NCBI GenBank assembly: GCA_964592125.1 | Contig: CAZQBV010000055.1 | Location: forward strand, 1 to 19,385 | DNA: 19,385 bases | Source: UBA5399 sp964592125 | GTDB taxonomy: Bacteria > Bacillota > Clostridia > Christensenellales > Christensenellaceae | Direction: 5' to 3' | Shown here: positions 7,343-14,727 of the stretch, piece after piece | Position numbering within the stretch: the first letter of the stretch is position 1 | How the letters are laid out: every line of letters begins with the position of its first letter | Translations under genes and position numbers: made by a program | Notes under the pieces: model-generated | What the model was told of the DNA's origin: nothing | What the model saw: the letters and a program-made list of their open reading frames with translations, nothing else | The model's database searches: none

Positions 7343-7623
7343 AAAACACACCTCCACATAAATTTTTCTATCACATCAAACCTAAGAGCCGCACTTTCTG
7401 CTTCTATGCATAACAGAATACATTACAGTGCCTGTAAAACAACTGTAACCTCATACTCTCCCCAATCTAACAGAACCAAGCCTTTGCACAGCTACAACAG
7501 GGCAGCCTGCTTTTTATTTTAGTATTCACCTGTAATCTAATGAATTTTCTATGCCCCGAATGGGCATTTTCTCTACTGACAATCAATACCATATCTACTT
7601 GCCGAATGAACAAATGCACATAT
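7343..7623 (-). other. Long leader of the transporter operon
   Basis: If transcription starts near 7641, the transporter mRNA has a leader of about 300 bases. I see no known riboswitch. It contains a short perfect hairpin (ATGCCC/GGGCAT, 7551-7567) and a possible second promoter on the minus strand (TTTACA, 17 bases, TGTTAT, about 7412-7440). An in-frame stretch of about 41 codons inside it has no ribosome site. Function otherwise unknown. Confidence 0.4.
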
Positions 7624-7676
7624 CGTGCTCGTGCACATTACAGCTACAGTGTAATATAGATTCAAAACCTTGTCAA
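7624..7676 (-). promoter_or_regulatory. Transporter promoter with LacI-type operator (site A)
   Basis: Minus strand: -35 TTGACA (7676-7671), 17-base spacer, -10 TACACT (7653-7648). Downstream the palindrome CGTGC-TCGT-GCACA occupies 7624-7637 with a central CpG; its centre is 17.5 bases from the end of the -10. Sequence from -35 to operator matches the promoter at 9107-9160 closely, including the CTATATTACACTGT block. An operator just past the start point would block initiation. Assignment to the LacI protein at 14728 is inference. Confidence 0.8.
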
Positions 7677-7694
7677 TAAATTTCTGTTTCTAGT

Positions 7695-7733
7695 TACGGT
7701 ATCTTATGCCCAACAGCACTATACCATACCGTA
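7695..7733. promoter_or_regulatory. Inverted repeat upstream of the transporter -35
   Basis: TACGGTAT (7695-7702) and ATACCGTA (7726-7733) are perfect inverted 8-mers 23 bases apart, lying about 20 bp upstream of the -35 at 7671-7676. This is where an activator could bind. No regulator can be assigned. Confidence 0.35.
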
Positions 7734-7776
7734 TTACAGGTTTAGAAACCTCTGCCCTCGTTTTATACCCATTTCC

Positions 7777-7801
7777 ATGAAAAACAAAACTTGTTTTTCA
7801 T
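7777..7801 (-). terminator. AT-rich hairpin after the atypical Gfo/Idh gene
   Basis: Perfect 9-bp inverted repeat ATGAAAAAC/GTTTTTCAT with a 7-base loop. It lies about 110 bp past the stop of the minus-strand gene ending at 7913 and about 100 bp before the transporter promoter. The stem is AT-rich and there is no long T-run, so it is a weak terminator candidate. The rest of 7741-7912 shows no other feature to me. Confidence 0.4.
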
Positions 7802-7912
7802 TTGTCCGATGCACACCAGTCACTCACTGCGTCACCTTCTATTTTATGCAAGGTACGCGGTAGATTGTTCTGTTTACCTACCATTGTTTGTTCCCATGCC
7901 ATTGCCATTACA

Positions 7913-9019
7913 TTAGAATTTAGGCAGGTAAATCTTTTCGCCACCTTTCATGCAGGATTCGTGACCCAAAATACCTGCAGCGGTAATATTGGCAGAAGTT
8001 TTTGCATCCAGCAATGGCTGCCTGCCCTCCACAATAGCGCCAATAAACTCCTGTACTAGGTGCGGGTGCGAACCGCCGTGCCCGGCGCCCTGAATAAAAG
8101 AAACATTGTCTTTATTCAAAATAACCTCACGGCGTGTAAATTCTTTCAGTTCCTCTATCAGCAAATCATCCGCATCCGGCACTGTAACCCTATGCGCATT
8201 CTCCCCACCATCAAACAAAGCTGGGTCTTCATCCGCAATCTGCTCCCACTCAAAAGCCATTTTTGTGCCATATATATCAAAGCTTTCGCGATATTGACGT
8301 ACTGTTTCGTATAGTGCGCGTGTCGCCTCCGCCATCACATCGCTGTCTTTCAGTTTTATCGTAACGGTTTCCACGGCAAAGGGCGATCCATAGCGCTTAG
8401 CAAGGTCATCCGAAATATGCCCAGAGCCATGCCCCACCACATATTCAGCCTGCGTTTGATTGATAAGTAGCAACGGAGAAATGGCATGTGTGCCATACCA
8501 GAACGGCGGGAACCCCAGCCAGTATTCCGGCCAGCCTTCCAGCCCCATGTCCTGCATGTGGCTGCCACGCACAAATTGAATGCGCCCCATCTTTCCACTG
8601 TCTACCAATTGTTTTACATAAAGATACTCCCTTGTGTATACGGCAGTCTCCATCATCATATACACCTTGCCGCTTTGCTCTTGCGCCGCGCAAAGGTTTT
8701 TTAGCTCCTCCACACTGGTGGCCATAGGCACGGTGCATGCGGTGTGCTTTCCTGCCTGCAGCGCTTTTAGGCTTTGCGCATAGTGGTCACCTATGGGTGT
8801 AATTACGTGAATGGCATCTATAGCATCCGACTCACACAATGCATCAAACTCGGTAAATTGCATGTCCGGCTCTATCCCCAGCTCAGCACCCGTCTTTTTC
8901 AAGGTTTCGGGGTTACGTTGGCATATGGCCACCTTCCCCACATTTGGGTGTTTTTGATACAGCTTTACAAATTCCTTACCGAAATTCATGCCTATTACAG
9001 CAACATTGATTTTTTTCAT
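7913..9019 (-). CDS. Gfo/Idh/MocA-family protein with altered catalytic motifs
   Basis: 368 aa with the family's N-terminal Rossmann domain (INVAVIGMNFGKEF) and C-terminal alpha/beta domain. The usual EKP motif, whose Lys acts in catalysis, reads TVPMATS here (Val97-Pro98-Met99). The second motif, usually D-x-G-x-H, reads WYGTH (174-178), keeping the His and losing the Asp. A His-rich turn (GAGHGGSHPH, 311-320) follows. I have the impression that a VPMATS/YxTHA subfamily exists, which would make this a real functional variant, but its reaction is unknown to me. A GGAGG site precedes the ATG. It is transcribed away from the catabolic operon, from a promoter at about 9186-9214, and probably acts on the same substrate. 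Confidence 0.9.
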   Translation of the reverse strand: MKKINVAVIGMNFGKEFVKLYQKHPNVGKVAICQRNPETLKKTGAELGIEPDMQFTEFDALCESDAIDAIHVITPIGDHYAQSLKALQAGKHTACTVPMATSVEELKNLCAAQEQSGKVYMMMETAVYTREYLYVKQLVDSGKMGRIQFVRGSHMQDMGLEGWPEYWLGFPPFWYGTHAISPLLLINQTQAEYVVGHGSGHISDDLAKRYGSPFAVETVTIKLKDSDVMAEATRALYETVRQYRESFDIYGTKMAFEWEQIADEDPALFDGGENAHRVTVPDADDLLIEELKEFTRREVILNKDNVSFIQGAGHGGSHPHLVQEFIGAIVEGRQPLLDAKTSANITAAGILGHESCMKGGEKIYLPKF

Positions 9020-9106
9020 TTAATACCTCCTTAAGGGGTTGTTTCCAAAAACAAAATAGAGAGAAAACACTGATGCACTATACTGTATGAAACTGGAACA
9101 AAATCA

Positions 9107-9160
9107 TTGACAAGCCTTTCATTCTATATTACACTGTGCATATGGCGTGCCCGAGCACGC
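9107..9160 (+). promoter_or_regulatory. Catabolic operon promoter with LacI-type operator (site B)
   Basis: Plus strand: -35 TTGACA (9107-9112), 17-base spacer, -10 TACACT (9130-9135), then a perfect 6-bp inverted repeat GCGTGC-CCGA-GCACGC at 9145-9160 with a central CpG. Its centre is 17.5 bases from the -10, identical to site A. It drives the gene at 9379 after a leader of about 235 bases. The operator also lies just downstream of the minus-strand promoter at 9186-9214, so one bound repressor could cover both directions. Confidence 0.82.
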
Positions 9161-9185
9161 TGCAAGTGTCAAATACTTGCCCTTT

Positions 9186-9214
9186 ATATTAATTGTCAGT
9201 TTGCGGGTTGTCAA
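9186..9214 (-). promoter_or_regulatory. Divergent promoter for the atypical Gfo/Idh gene
   Basis: Minus strand: TTGACA (9214-9209), 17-base spacer, TAATAT (9191-9186), an excellent vegetative promoter. The start point would be near 9179, inside an inverted repeat GCAAGT/ACTTGC (9162-9167 and 9175-9180) and about 20-35 bases before operator B. It overlaps nothing of the opposite promoter but lies about 50 bp downstream of it, so the two transcripts run toward and past each other. Confidence 0.6.
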
Positions 9215-9378
9215 GTATGTACCCGGTATTAAATCACAAATTTGTGTTTTGCAGAATAATGGTTGCTGTTTTTTGGCGTTGGTACCATACCTTTATACTT
9301 AGCTTGTTTAGTATTGCTGTGTGAGGCTTTTATGCTTCATGCAAAACGAACATAACGAACATAAAAAGGAGAATTGAT

Positions 9379-10368
9379 ATGAGCAGACCTGTAACACTTA
9401 TGACCGCCCAATGGGGTGATTTGGATTTTGAAACCTTATGTAAAACCGCAGAAGAAATGGGTTACGATGGGTTGGAGATTACTTTAGGCTCGCATATGGA
9501 TCCTGAAAAGGCCGCAAAAGATATGTCCTACTGCGAAGAACTGAAAGCCACCATGGCAAAACATGGCCTGAAAAGCTGGGCGCTTTCCGCACATTTGCTT
9601 GGCCAGTGCGTGGGCGACAAGTGGGATCCACGGCTGGATGGCTTTGCGCCTTCCCAATTCGCAGGCAAGCCGGATGAGATTCGCGCATGGGCTGTGCAAG
9701 CCATGAAATACACTGCACAAGCAGCAAAAAATATGGGCATAAAAGTGGTAACGGGCTTTATGGGTTCCCCCATTTGGGCATACTGGTACTCCTTTCCGCA
9801 AACTACAGACGAAATGATAGACAATGGCTTCAAAGAAATTGTAGATCTGTGGACTCCTATATTTGACGAGTTTGACAAGTGCGGTGTTTTGTTTGCACTG
9901 GAAGTGCATCCCACTGAAATTGCCTTTGATTACTACACCACGGAACGCCTGTTCAAAGAATTTAACAACAGGAAAACACTGGGCTTGAATTTCGACCCCA
10001 GCCACCTGCTGTGGCAGGGTGTAGATCCCACCATTTTCCTGCGTGACTTTATAGAGCGCGTGTACCATGTGCACATGAAGGATGCCGCTGTAACGTTGGA
10101 TGGCAAGGCTGGTATATTGGGCTCTTTTCTTACATTTGGCAACACCCGTCGTGGCTGGAATTTCCGTTCGCTGGGGCATGGCGATGTGAATTTTGAAGAA
10201 ATCATTCGCGAACTAAATGCAGGCGGCTACACGGGCCCGCTTTCTGTAGAATGGGAAGACAGTGGCATGGAGCGCGTTTATGGCGGTACCGAAGCCTGCC
10301 AGTTTGTGCGGGATATCGATTTCGCCCCATCCAACGTGGCTTTTGACAAAGCACTGAAAGTAGACTGA
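9379..10368 (+). CDS. Sugar phosphate isomerase/epimerase-family TIM barrel (possible keto-glycoside lyase)
   Basis: 329 aa, AP-endonuclease-2-like TIM barrel. Likely metal ligands sit at the expected barrel ends: Glu175 (LEVHP), Asp206 (NFDPSHLLWQ), His232 (YHVHMKD) and Glu291 (SVEWED). A long insertion (SAHLLGQCVGD..., residues 70-100) and the LLWQGVDP segment resemble proteins that work with Gfo/Idh dehydrogenases, for example in C-glycoside cleavage or levoglucosan use, where the TIM barrel eliminates the leaving group from a 3-keto sugar. The next gene, 13 bp on, is just such a dehydrogenase, which supports this reading; simple epimerase activity is the alternative. Ribosome site AAGGAG; first gene of the operon behind promoter and operator B. 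Confidence 0.88.
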   Translation: MSRPVTLMTAQWGDLDFETLCKTAEEMGYDGLEITLGSHMDPEKAAKDMSYCEELKATMAKHGLKSWALSAHLLGQCVGDKWDPRLDGFAPSQFAGKPDEIRAWAVQAMKYTAQAAKNMGIKVVTGFMGSPIWAYWYSFPQTTDEMIDNGFKEIVDLWTPIFDEFDKCGVLFALEVHPTEIAFDYYTTERLFKEFNNRKTLGLNFDPSHLLWQGVDPTIFLRDFIERVYHVHMKDAAVTLDGKAGILGSFLTFGNTRRGWNFRSLGHGDVNFEEIIRELNAGGYTGPLSVEWEDSGMERVYGGTEACQFVRDIDFAPSNVAFDKALKVD

Positions 10369-10381
10369 GGAGGATAATAAC

Positions 10382-11536
10382 ATGGCAAAAAGAAAATTGA
10401 GATATGGCATGATAGGTGGTGGCCCCGGCGCTTTTATTGGTGCGGTGCATCGTGCGGCTGTGCGGCTGAATGATGAGGCACAGCTGGTGGCCGGCTGTTT
10501 TTCCTATATTCCGGAAGAACGTGTGCAAGCGGGTGAGGAACTGCAAATTTCCAGCGACCGCAACTACGACACCTACGAAGAAATGGCAGCCGCCGAAGGC
10601 AAGCGAGAGGATAAGATAGACTGGGTGGATATTGTAACCCCCAACCGTTTCCATTACCCCGCGGCAAAAATGTTTCTGGAGCAGGGCATCAACGTGGTTT
10701 GCGAAAAGCCACTTTGCTTTACTGTAGAGGAAGGCGAGGATTTAAAGCGCATTGCCAAGGAAAATGATTGCCTGTTCTGCGTTACCTATACCTACACCGG
10801 CCACGTAATGGCAAGGGAAGCACGCCAGTTGTTCCGCGATGGACTCATTGGCAATGTGCGTATGGTAATGGGCGAATACCCGCAGGATTGGCTGCTGGAT
10901 TCGCTGGAAACAATTACAGAGGACAGCAAGCCCTGGCGTGCAGACCCTGCGCTTTCGGGCAGAGGCGCTGCCGTTGCAGACCTTGGCACGCATATAGAAA
11001 ACTGGGTAAACTATGTGACCGGAATCAAAATAGATTCCCTGTGCTGCAATTTGGATGTATTTGGCGAGGGCGGCACACTGGATAACAACGTGGAATGCCT
11101 AGTGAAGTTTGAAAATGGCGCCACTGGCATCTACTGGACTTCCCAAGTGGCCATTGGGTTCGACAATGCGTTGAAAATTCGCATTTTTGGCGATAAAGGC
11201 ACCCTGGAGTTTGTGCAAGAGGACAACAACTACCTGAAGGTTTCCCTGCGTGGGCAGCCACCCATGATGTACAGCCGCGGCTCTGGCTATATGACCAAAG
11301 AGGCGCTGAAGTACAACCGCGTACCCTGCGGGCATCCCGAAGGGCTAACCGAAGCTTTTGCCAATATTTACAAAGATTTCTGCGCTGCGCTGCAGGACAA
11401 GCTAGACGGCAAAACCGTGAATGAAGATGACTATGGCTACCCCACGCTGGATATGGGCATTGCCGGTGTGGAATTCTTCAACAAGTGTGTGGACAGCAGC
11501 GAGGCTGGCAGCACTTGGGTAAAAGTAAACAAGTAG
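10382..11536 (+). CDS. Gfo/Idh/MocA-family NAD(P)-dependent dehydrogenase
   Basis: 384 aa. Rossmann loop GMIGGGPGAFIGAVHR at 9-24, catalytic EKP at 108-110 (VVCEKPLCF) and D-L-G-T-H at 200-204 are all intact, unlike the paralogue at 7913-9019. Family members oxidise or reduce sugar and cyclitol hydroxyls, often at C3. It is 13 bp behind the TIM-barrel gene with a strong GAGGAGG site, so the two are almost certainly co-translated and probably act in sequence. Substrate not determinable. Confidence 0.93.
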   Translation: MAKRKLRYGMIGGGPGAFIGAVHRAAVRLNDEAQLVAGCFSYIPEERVQAGEELQISSDRNYDTYEEMAAAEGKREDKIDWVDIVTPNRFHYPAAKMFLEQGINVVCEKPLCFTVEEGEDLKRIAKENDCLFCVTYTYTGHVMAREARQLFRDGLIGNVRMVMGEYPQDWLLDSLETITEDSKPWRADPALSGRGAAVADLGTHIENWVNYVTGIKIDSLCCNLDVFGEGGTLDNNVECLVKFENGATGIYWTSQVAIGFDNALKIRIFGDKGTLEFVQEDNNYLKVSLRGQPPMMYSRGSGYMTKEALKYNRVPCGHPEGLTEAFANIYKDFCAALQDKLDGKTVNEDDYGYPTLDMGIAGVEFFNKCVDSSEAGSTWVKVNK

Positions 11537-11561
11537 CGCACTGAAAAAAAGGAGTAATACT

Positions 11562-12410
11562 ATGAAATTTGGAATGAATTCTTTGGCATGGCAGTCACCT
11601 TTTACCGATCCTCTGGCCATGTTTGAAAAGGCAAAAAAATATGGTTGTGATATTTTCGAAATTGCTGTGGAAGATTTTTCTTCCTTTAGTGCAGATGCGG
11701 TAAACGATGCCAAGCAAAAAACAGGCATTGGCACCCCCACCATTGTGGGTGCATTTGGCGATACGCGCGATGTCTCTTCCGACAATCCCGAATACCGCAA
11801 AATAGGGCTGCAATATTTGAAAGACATGGTGGATCTTTGCACCAAAATAGATGCAAAAGTGATTGCAGGACCACTGTATTCCGCAGTGGGCAAGGCACGC
11901 CAAATTACCGAAGATGAGAAGAAACAACAGTGGGATTGGGCAGTGGAAAACCTGAAAATTGCTGCAGACTATGCCGGCGAAAAGGGAATCCTGCTTGCTG
12001 TAGAGCCACTCAATCGTTTCGAAACCGACTTTATAAACACCGTGGAACAGGGGCTGGATCTGCTGGCGCGTATAGACAAATCCAACGTTGGCTTCCTGCT
12101 GGATACCTTCCACATGAACATAGAGGAATCCAACATTCCCGCGGCAATACGATCGGCAAAGGGTAAAATAATGGATTTGCACTGCTGTGCCAACGACCGT
12201 GGCACACCCGGTGCGGACAACTTCAACTGGCCATCCATTGTGGCTGCACTGAAAGACAGTGGCTATAACGATTATTGCCTAATAGAGTCTTTTACTCCCG
12301 ATTGTGTAGAGATTGCCAAGGCCGCCTCTGTTTGGCGTCCCTTTGCCAAATCACCCGAGGCAATTGCAGAGAATGGCATCCCCTTCCTAAAGAAGGTATT
12401 TAACGGCTGA
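11562..12410 (+). CDS. Ketose 3-epimerase-like enzyme (allulose/tagatose 3-epimerase family)
   Basis: 282-aa TIM barrel. Metal ligands Glu148 (VEPLNRFE), Asp181 (LLDTFHMNIEE), His207 (DLHCC) and Glu242 (LIESF) have the spacing 33, 26 and 35 residues, the same as I recall for Agrobacterium D-psicose 3-epimerase (150, 183, 209, 244). The EPLNRFETDFINT run and ASVWRPFA near the C-terminus are also characteristic. It probably epimerises C3 of a free ketose such as allulose, tagatose or a pentulose. An AAAAGGAG-type site precedes the ATG, 25 bp after the dehydrogenase. Confidence 0.9.
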   Translation: MKFGMNSLAWQSPFTDPLAMFEKAKKYGCDIFEIAVEDFSSFSADAVNDAKQKTGIGTPTIVGAFGDTRDVSSDNPEYRKIGLQYLKDMVDLCTKIDAKVIAGPLYSAVGKARQITEDEKKQQWDWAVENLKIAADYAGEKGILLAVEPLNRFETDFINTVEQGLDLLARIDKSNVGFLLDTFHMNIEESNIPAAIRSAKGKIMDLHCCANDRGTPGADNFNWPSIVAALKDSGYNDYCLIESFTPDCVEIAKAASVWRPFAKSPEAIAENGIPFLKKVFNG

Positions 12411-12433
12411 GTTGCACCTATAGCAAAAACGAC

Positions 12434-12476
12434 CTGACGCAAGTATTTGGGGTCGCTTACACTGTGCCCGTGCACA
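12434..12476 (+). promoter_or_regulatory. Internal promoter with LacI-type operator (site C)
   Basis: TACACT (12458-12463), the same -10 as in sites A and B, lies 18 bases after a poor -35 (CTGACG, 12434-12439). The palindrome TGTGC-CCGT-GCACA at 12463-12476 has a central CpG. Its centre is 6.5 bases from the -10, that is 11 bp (about one helical turn) closer than in A and B. It could give separate expression of the genes from 12499 on, or act as an auxiliary operator for looping with site B. Confidence 0.65.
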
Positions 12477-12498
12477 AGGCAAAAGGAGAAAGAAGCGA

Positions 12499-13119
12499 AT
12501 GAACTCAATTTTTGATAAAGCATTTGATCCCTATGGAAAAGTGGTAGAAGGATACGATTTTTCCGACCTGCTGGATACTTTGCAGGACAGTACCGATTGC
12601 CCATCGGATCATGTTATTTATATCCCCAGCGAGCCATCACTGGAACAGCTTCCCGTTTTTAGCGAGCTAAGGGATAGGATGTATGGGGGAATGCCCATAC
12701 AAATTGGCTACTGCAACGGTTTTAATACCAAACTAAACTGCCTGGAGTATCACCGGGATAGCGAAGTGAATATTGCTGCCAATGATATCGTGCTGTTGTT
12801 GGCAAAATTGCAGGATGTAAATGATGGTATGCTGGATACTGCACTGGTAGAGGCATTCACCGTACCTGCAGGTTGCGCTGTGCAACTGTACGAAACCACA
12901 CTGCACTATGCACCTGCCCATGCGGAAAACAGCTTTAGAGTGGCTGTGGTACTGCCGCGTGGCACAAATACCGAAAAGCCTGACATCACTCCCGCAAATC
13001 AGGAGGATACATTGCTGTGGGCATGCAACAAATGGCTGATTGCCCACGCCGATACAAATGAAGCAAAAAGCGGAGCGTTTGTGGGGCTGCAAGGCAAAAA
13101 CTTAGATATAAGCAAATAA
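12499..13119 (+). CDS. DUF4867-like protein, cupin-like, likely sugar-metabolism partner
   Basis: 206 aa, no signal peptide. It has VIYIPSEPSLEQLPVF, YGGMPIQIGYCNGFNTKLN (62-80), LEYHRDSEVN (82-91), VPAGCAVQLYETTLHYAP (122-139) and VVLPRGTN, which I recognise as the DUF4867 pattern. His85, Glu89 and His136 could form a cupin metal site. The family tends to lie beside FucI-like isomerases, as here (gene at 13148), so it probably works with that enzyme; the reaction is not known to me. An AAAGGAG site supports the start, directly behind operator C. Confidence 0.78.
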   Translation: MNSIFDKAFDPYGKVVEGYDFSDLLDTLQDSTDCPSDHVIYIPSEPSLEQLPVFSELRDRMYGGMPIQIGYCNGFNTKLNCLEYHRDSEVNIAANDIVLLLAKLQDVNDGMLDTALVEAFTVPAGCAVQLYETTLHYAPAHAENSFRVAVVLPRGTNTEKPDITPANQEDTLLWACNKWLIAHADTNEAKSGAFVGLQGKNLDISK

Positions 13120-13147
13120 AATAACCAATAAAAGAAAGGTAACTACT

Positions 13148-14635
13148 ATGCTAAACAATATACCCAATGTAAAACTTGGCATCATTGCAGTTTCACGTGA
13201 CTGCTTTGTCATTTCACTTTCGGAAAAACGGCGCGCTGCCGTTGCCGCAGCCTGCGGAGAAAAAAAGATAGACATTTATGAAGCCAAAACAACCGTTGAA
13301 AACGAAAAAGATATGCTGAAGGCCGTGGACGAGGTGAAAGCCGCAGGCTGCAACGCATTGATAGTTTTCTTGGGCAACTTTGGCCCAGAAACGCCCGAAA
13401 CTTTAATTGCGCAAAGATTCTCCGGGCCTGTGATGTACGCAGCCGCTGCAGAAGAAACAGGCAAAGACCTGTTAAATGGGCGTGGCGATGCCTATTGCGG
13501 TATGCTGAACTGTTCTTACAACCTTGGCCTGCGCAAGCTAAAGGCAGTGATTCCCGAATATCCGGTGGGCACAGCGGAAGAAGTGGCCGATATGATAGCA
13601 GAATTTTTGCCTGTGGCACGTGCATTGATTGGCCTAAGCAGCCTGAAAATCATTACATTTGGCCCCCGCCCACAGGATTTCTTTGCCTGCAATGCACCCA
13701 TAAAAGCACTTTACGACATGGGTATAGAGATTCAGGAGAATTCTGAGCTGGATATGCTGGTGGCCTACAAAGCCCACGCTGGCGACAAACGAATAGATGC
13801 CATTGTAAAAGATATGGCAGAAGAACTGGGTGCAGATGGAAACCAATACCCCGACCTACTACCTCGCATGGCACAGTTCGAGCTTACGCTGCTAGACTGG
13901 ATAGAGCAACACAAGGGTGCCAGCGAATATGTGGCGCTGGCAAACAAATGCTGGCCTGCCTTCCCCACAGAGTTTGGTTTTGAGCCCTGCTATGTAAACA
14001 GCCGCCTTGCTTCGCGCGGCATACCTGTGGCTTGCGAAGTGGATATCTACGGTGCGCTCAGCGAATTCATTGGCGCATGCATCACGCAGGATGCCGTTAC
14101 CCTTCTGGATATCAACAACTCTGTACCGCGCGACATGTACGAGGAAGACATTCAAGGCAAATACAACTATACATTGAAAGATACCTTCATGGGCTTTCAT
14201 TGTGGCAATACCCCATTCTGCAAGCTATCCAAAGGCAAAGTAAATTATCAACTGATACAAAACCGCCTGATTGAAAACGGCGGCACTCCGGATGTAACCC
14301 GCGGCACACTGGAAGGCGACATTGCTCCGGGCAAAATCACCTTCTTCCGCCTGCACAGCAATGCGGATACTTCCCTGCAAGCATACATTGCACAAGGCGA
14401 AGTATTGCCCGTGGCCACACGTTCCTTCGGTGGCATAGGCATATTTGCCATTGCAGAAATGGGTCGTTTCTACCGTCACGTACTGGTTGCAAAGCGCTAC
14501 CCCCACCACGGCGCAGTGGCATTTGGCTCTGTAGGCAAGGTGCTATACACCGTATTTGATTACCTAGGTGTACCAGATATAGCCTTCAACCAACCTGCAG
14601 GGATGTTGTACAAAACAGAAAATCCTTTTGGTTGA
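13148..14635 (+). CDS. L-fucose/L-arabinose isomerase-family protein
   Basis: 495 aa, shorter than E. coli FucI (about 590). N-terminal domains contain VKLGIIAVSRDCF and the VFLGNFGPETP segment. The likely Mn site is Glu297 (ACEVDIYGAL) and Asp321 (TLLDINNS), with the C-terminal His at 453-454 (YPHHGAVAFG); His351 (FHCGN) is also conserved-looking. The family interconverts aldoses and ketoses, so it probably turns an aldose made by the cluster into the ketose form handled by the 3-epimerase, or the reverse. Exact sugar unknown. An AAAGAAAGG site precedes the ATG, 28 bp after the DUF4867-like gene. Confidence 0.88.
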   Translation: MLNNIPNVKLGIIAVSRDCFVISLSEKRRAAVAAACGEKKIDIYEAKTTVENEKDMLKAVDEVKAAGCNALIVFLGNFGPETPETLIAQRFSGPVMYAAAAEETGKDLLNGRGDAYCGMLNCSYNLGLRKLKAVIPEYPVGTAEEVADMIAEFLPVARALIGLSSLKIITFGPRPQDFFACNAPIKALYDMGIEIQENSELDMLVAYKAHAGDKRIDAIVKDMAEELGADGNQYPDLLPRMAQFELTLLDWIEQHKGASEYVALANKCWPAFPTEFGFEPCYVNSRLASRGIPVACEVDIYGALSEFIGACITQDAVTLLDINNSVPRDMYEEDIQGKYNYTLKDTFMGFHCGNTPFCKLSKGKVNYQLIQNRLIENGGTPDVTRGTLEGDIAPGKITFFRLHSNADTSLQAYIAQGEVLPVATRSFGGIGIFAIAEMGRFYRHVLVAKRYPHHGAVAFGSVGKVLYTVFDYLGVPDIAFNQPAGMLYKTENPFG

Positions 14636-14677
14636 TAGACAACCAAAAAACAAACAAAGAAAAGATTGGAAGTATGT

Positions 14678-14713
14678 TTGGTTTGGGGCTGGCACTGCAC
14701 AGCTCCAAACCAA
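14678..14713 (+). other. Strong stem-loop just upstream of the lacI-family gene
   Basis: TTGGTTTGGGGCTG (14678-14691) pairs with CAGCTCCAAACCAA (14700-14713) over its full 14 bases as RNA, with one G-U pair and an 8-base loop. Only TTT follows, then the AAAGG ribosome site of the regulator gene. It may reduce read-through from the isomerase gene, keeping repressor low, or affect access to the start of the regulator mRNA. Confidence 0.6.
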
Positions 14714-14727
14714 TTTAAAGGTAATTT

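Noticed and set aside
7477..7602. Possible 41-codon leader peptide on the minus strand before the transporter
   Set aside because: No ribosome site and no repeated codon pattern that would suggest attenuation.
10066..10077. CATGTGCACATG palindrome resembling the LacI-type operator
   Set aside because: It lies inside coding sequence over the metal-binding His codons and lacks the central CpG spacing of sites A, B and C.
9484..10179. 231-aa minus-strand open frame
   Set aside because: Antisense shadow of the TIM-barrel gene, with His/Cys-rich unstructured composition.
12430..12455. CGACC/GGTCG hairpin as a terminator before the DUF4867-like gene
   Set aside because: Only 5 bp with a 16-base loop and no T-run; the region is better explained by promoter and operator C.
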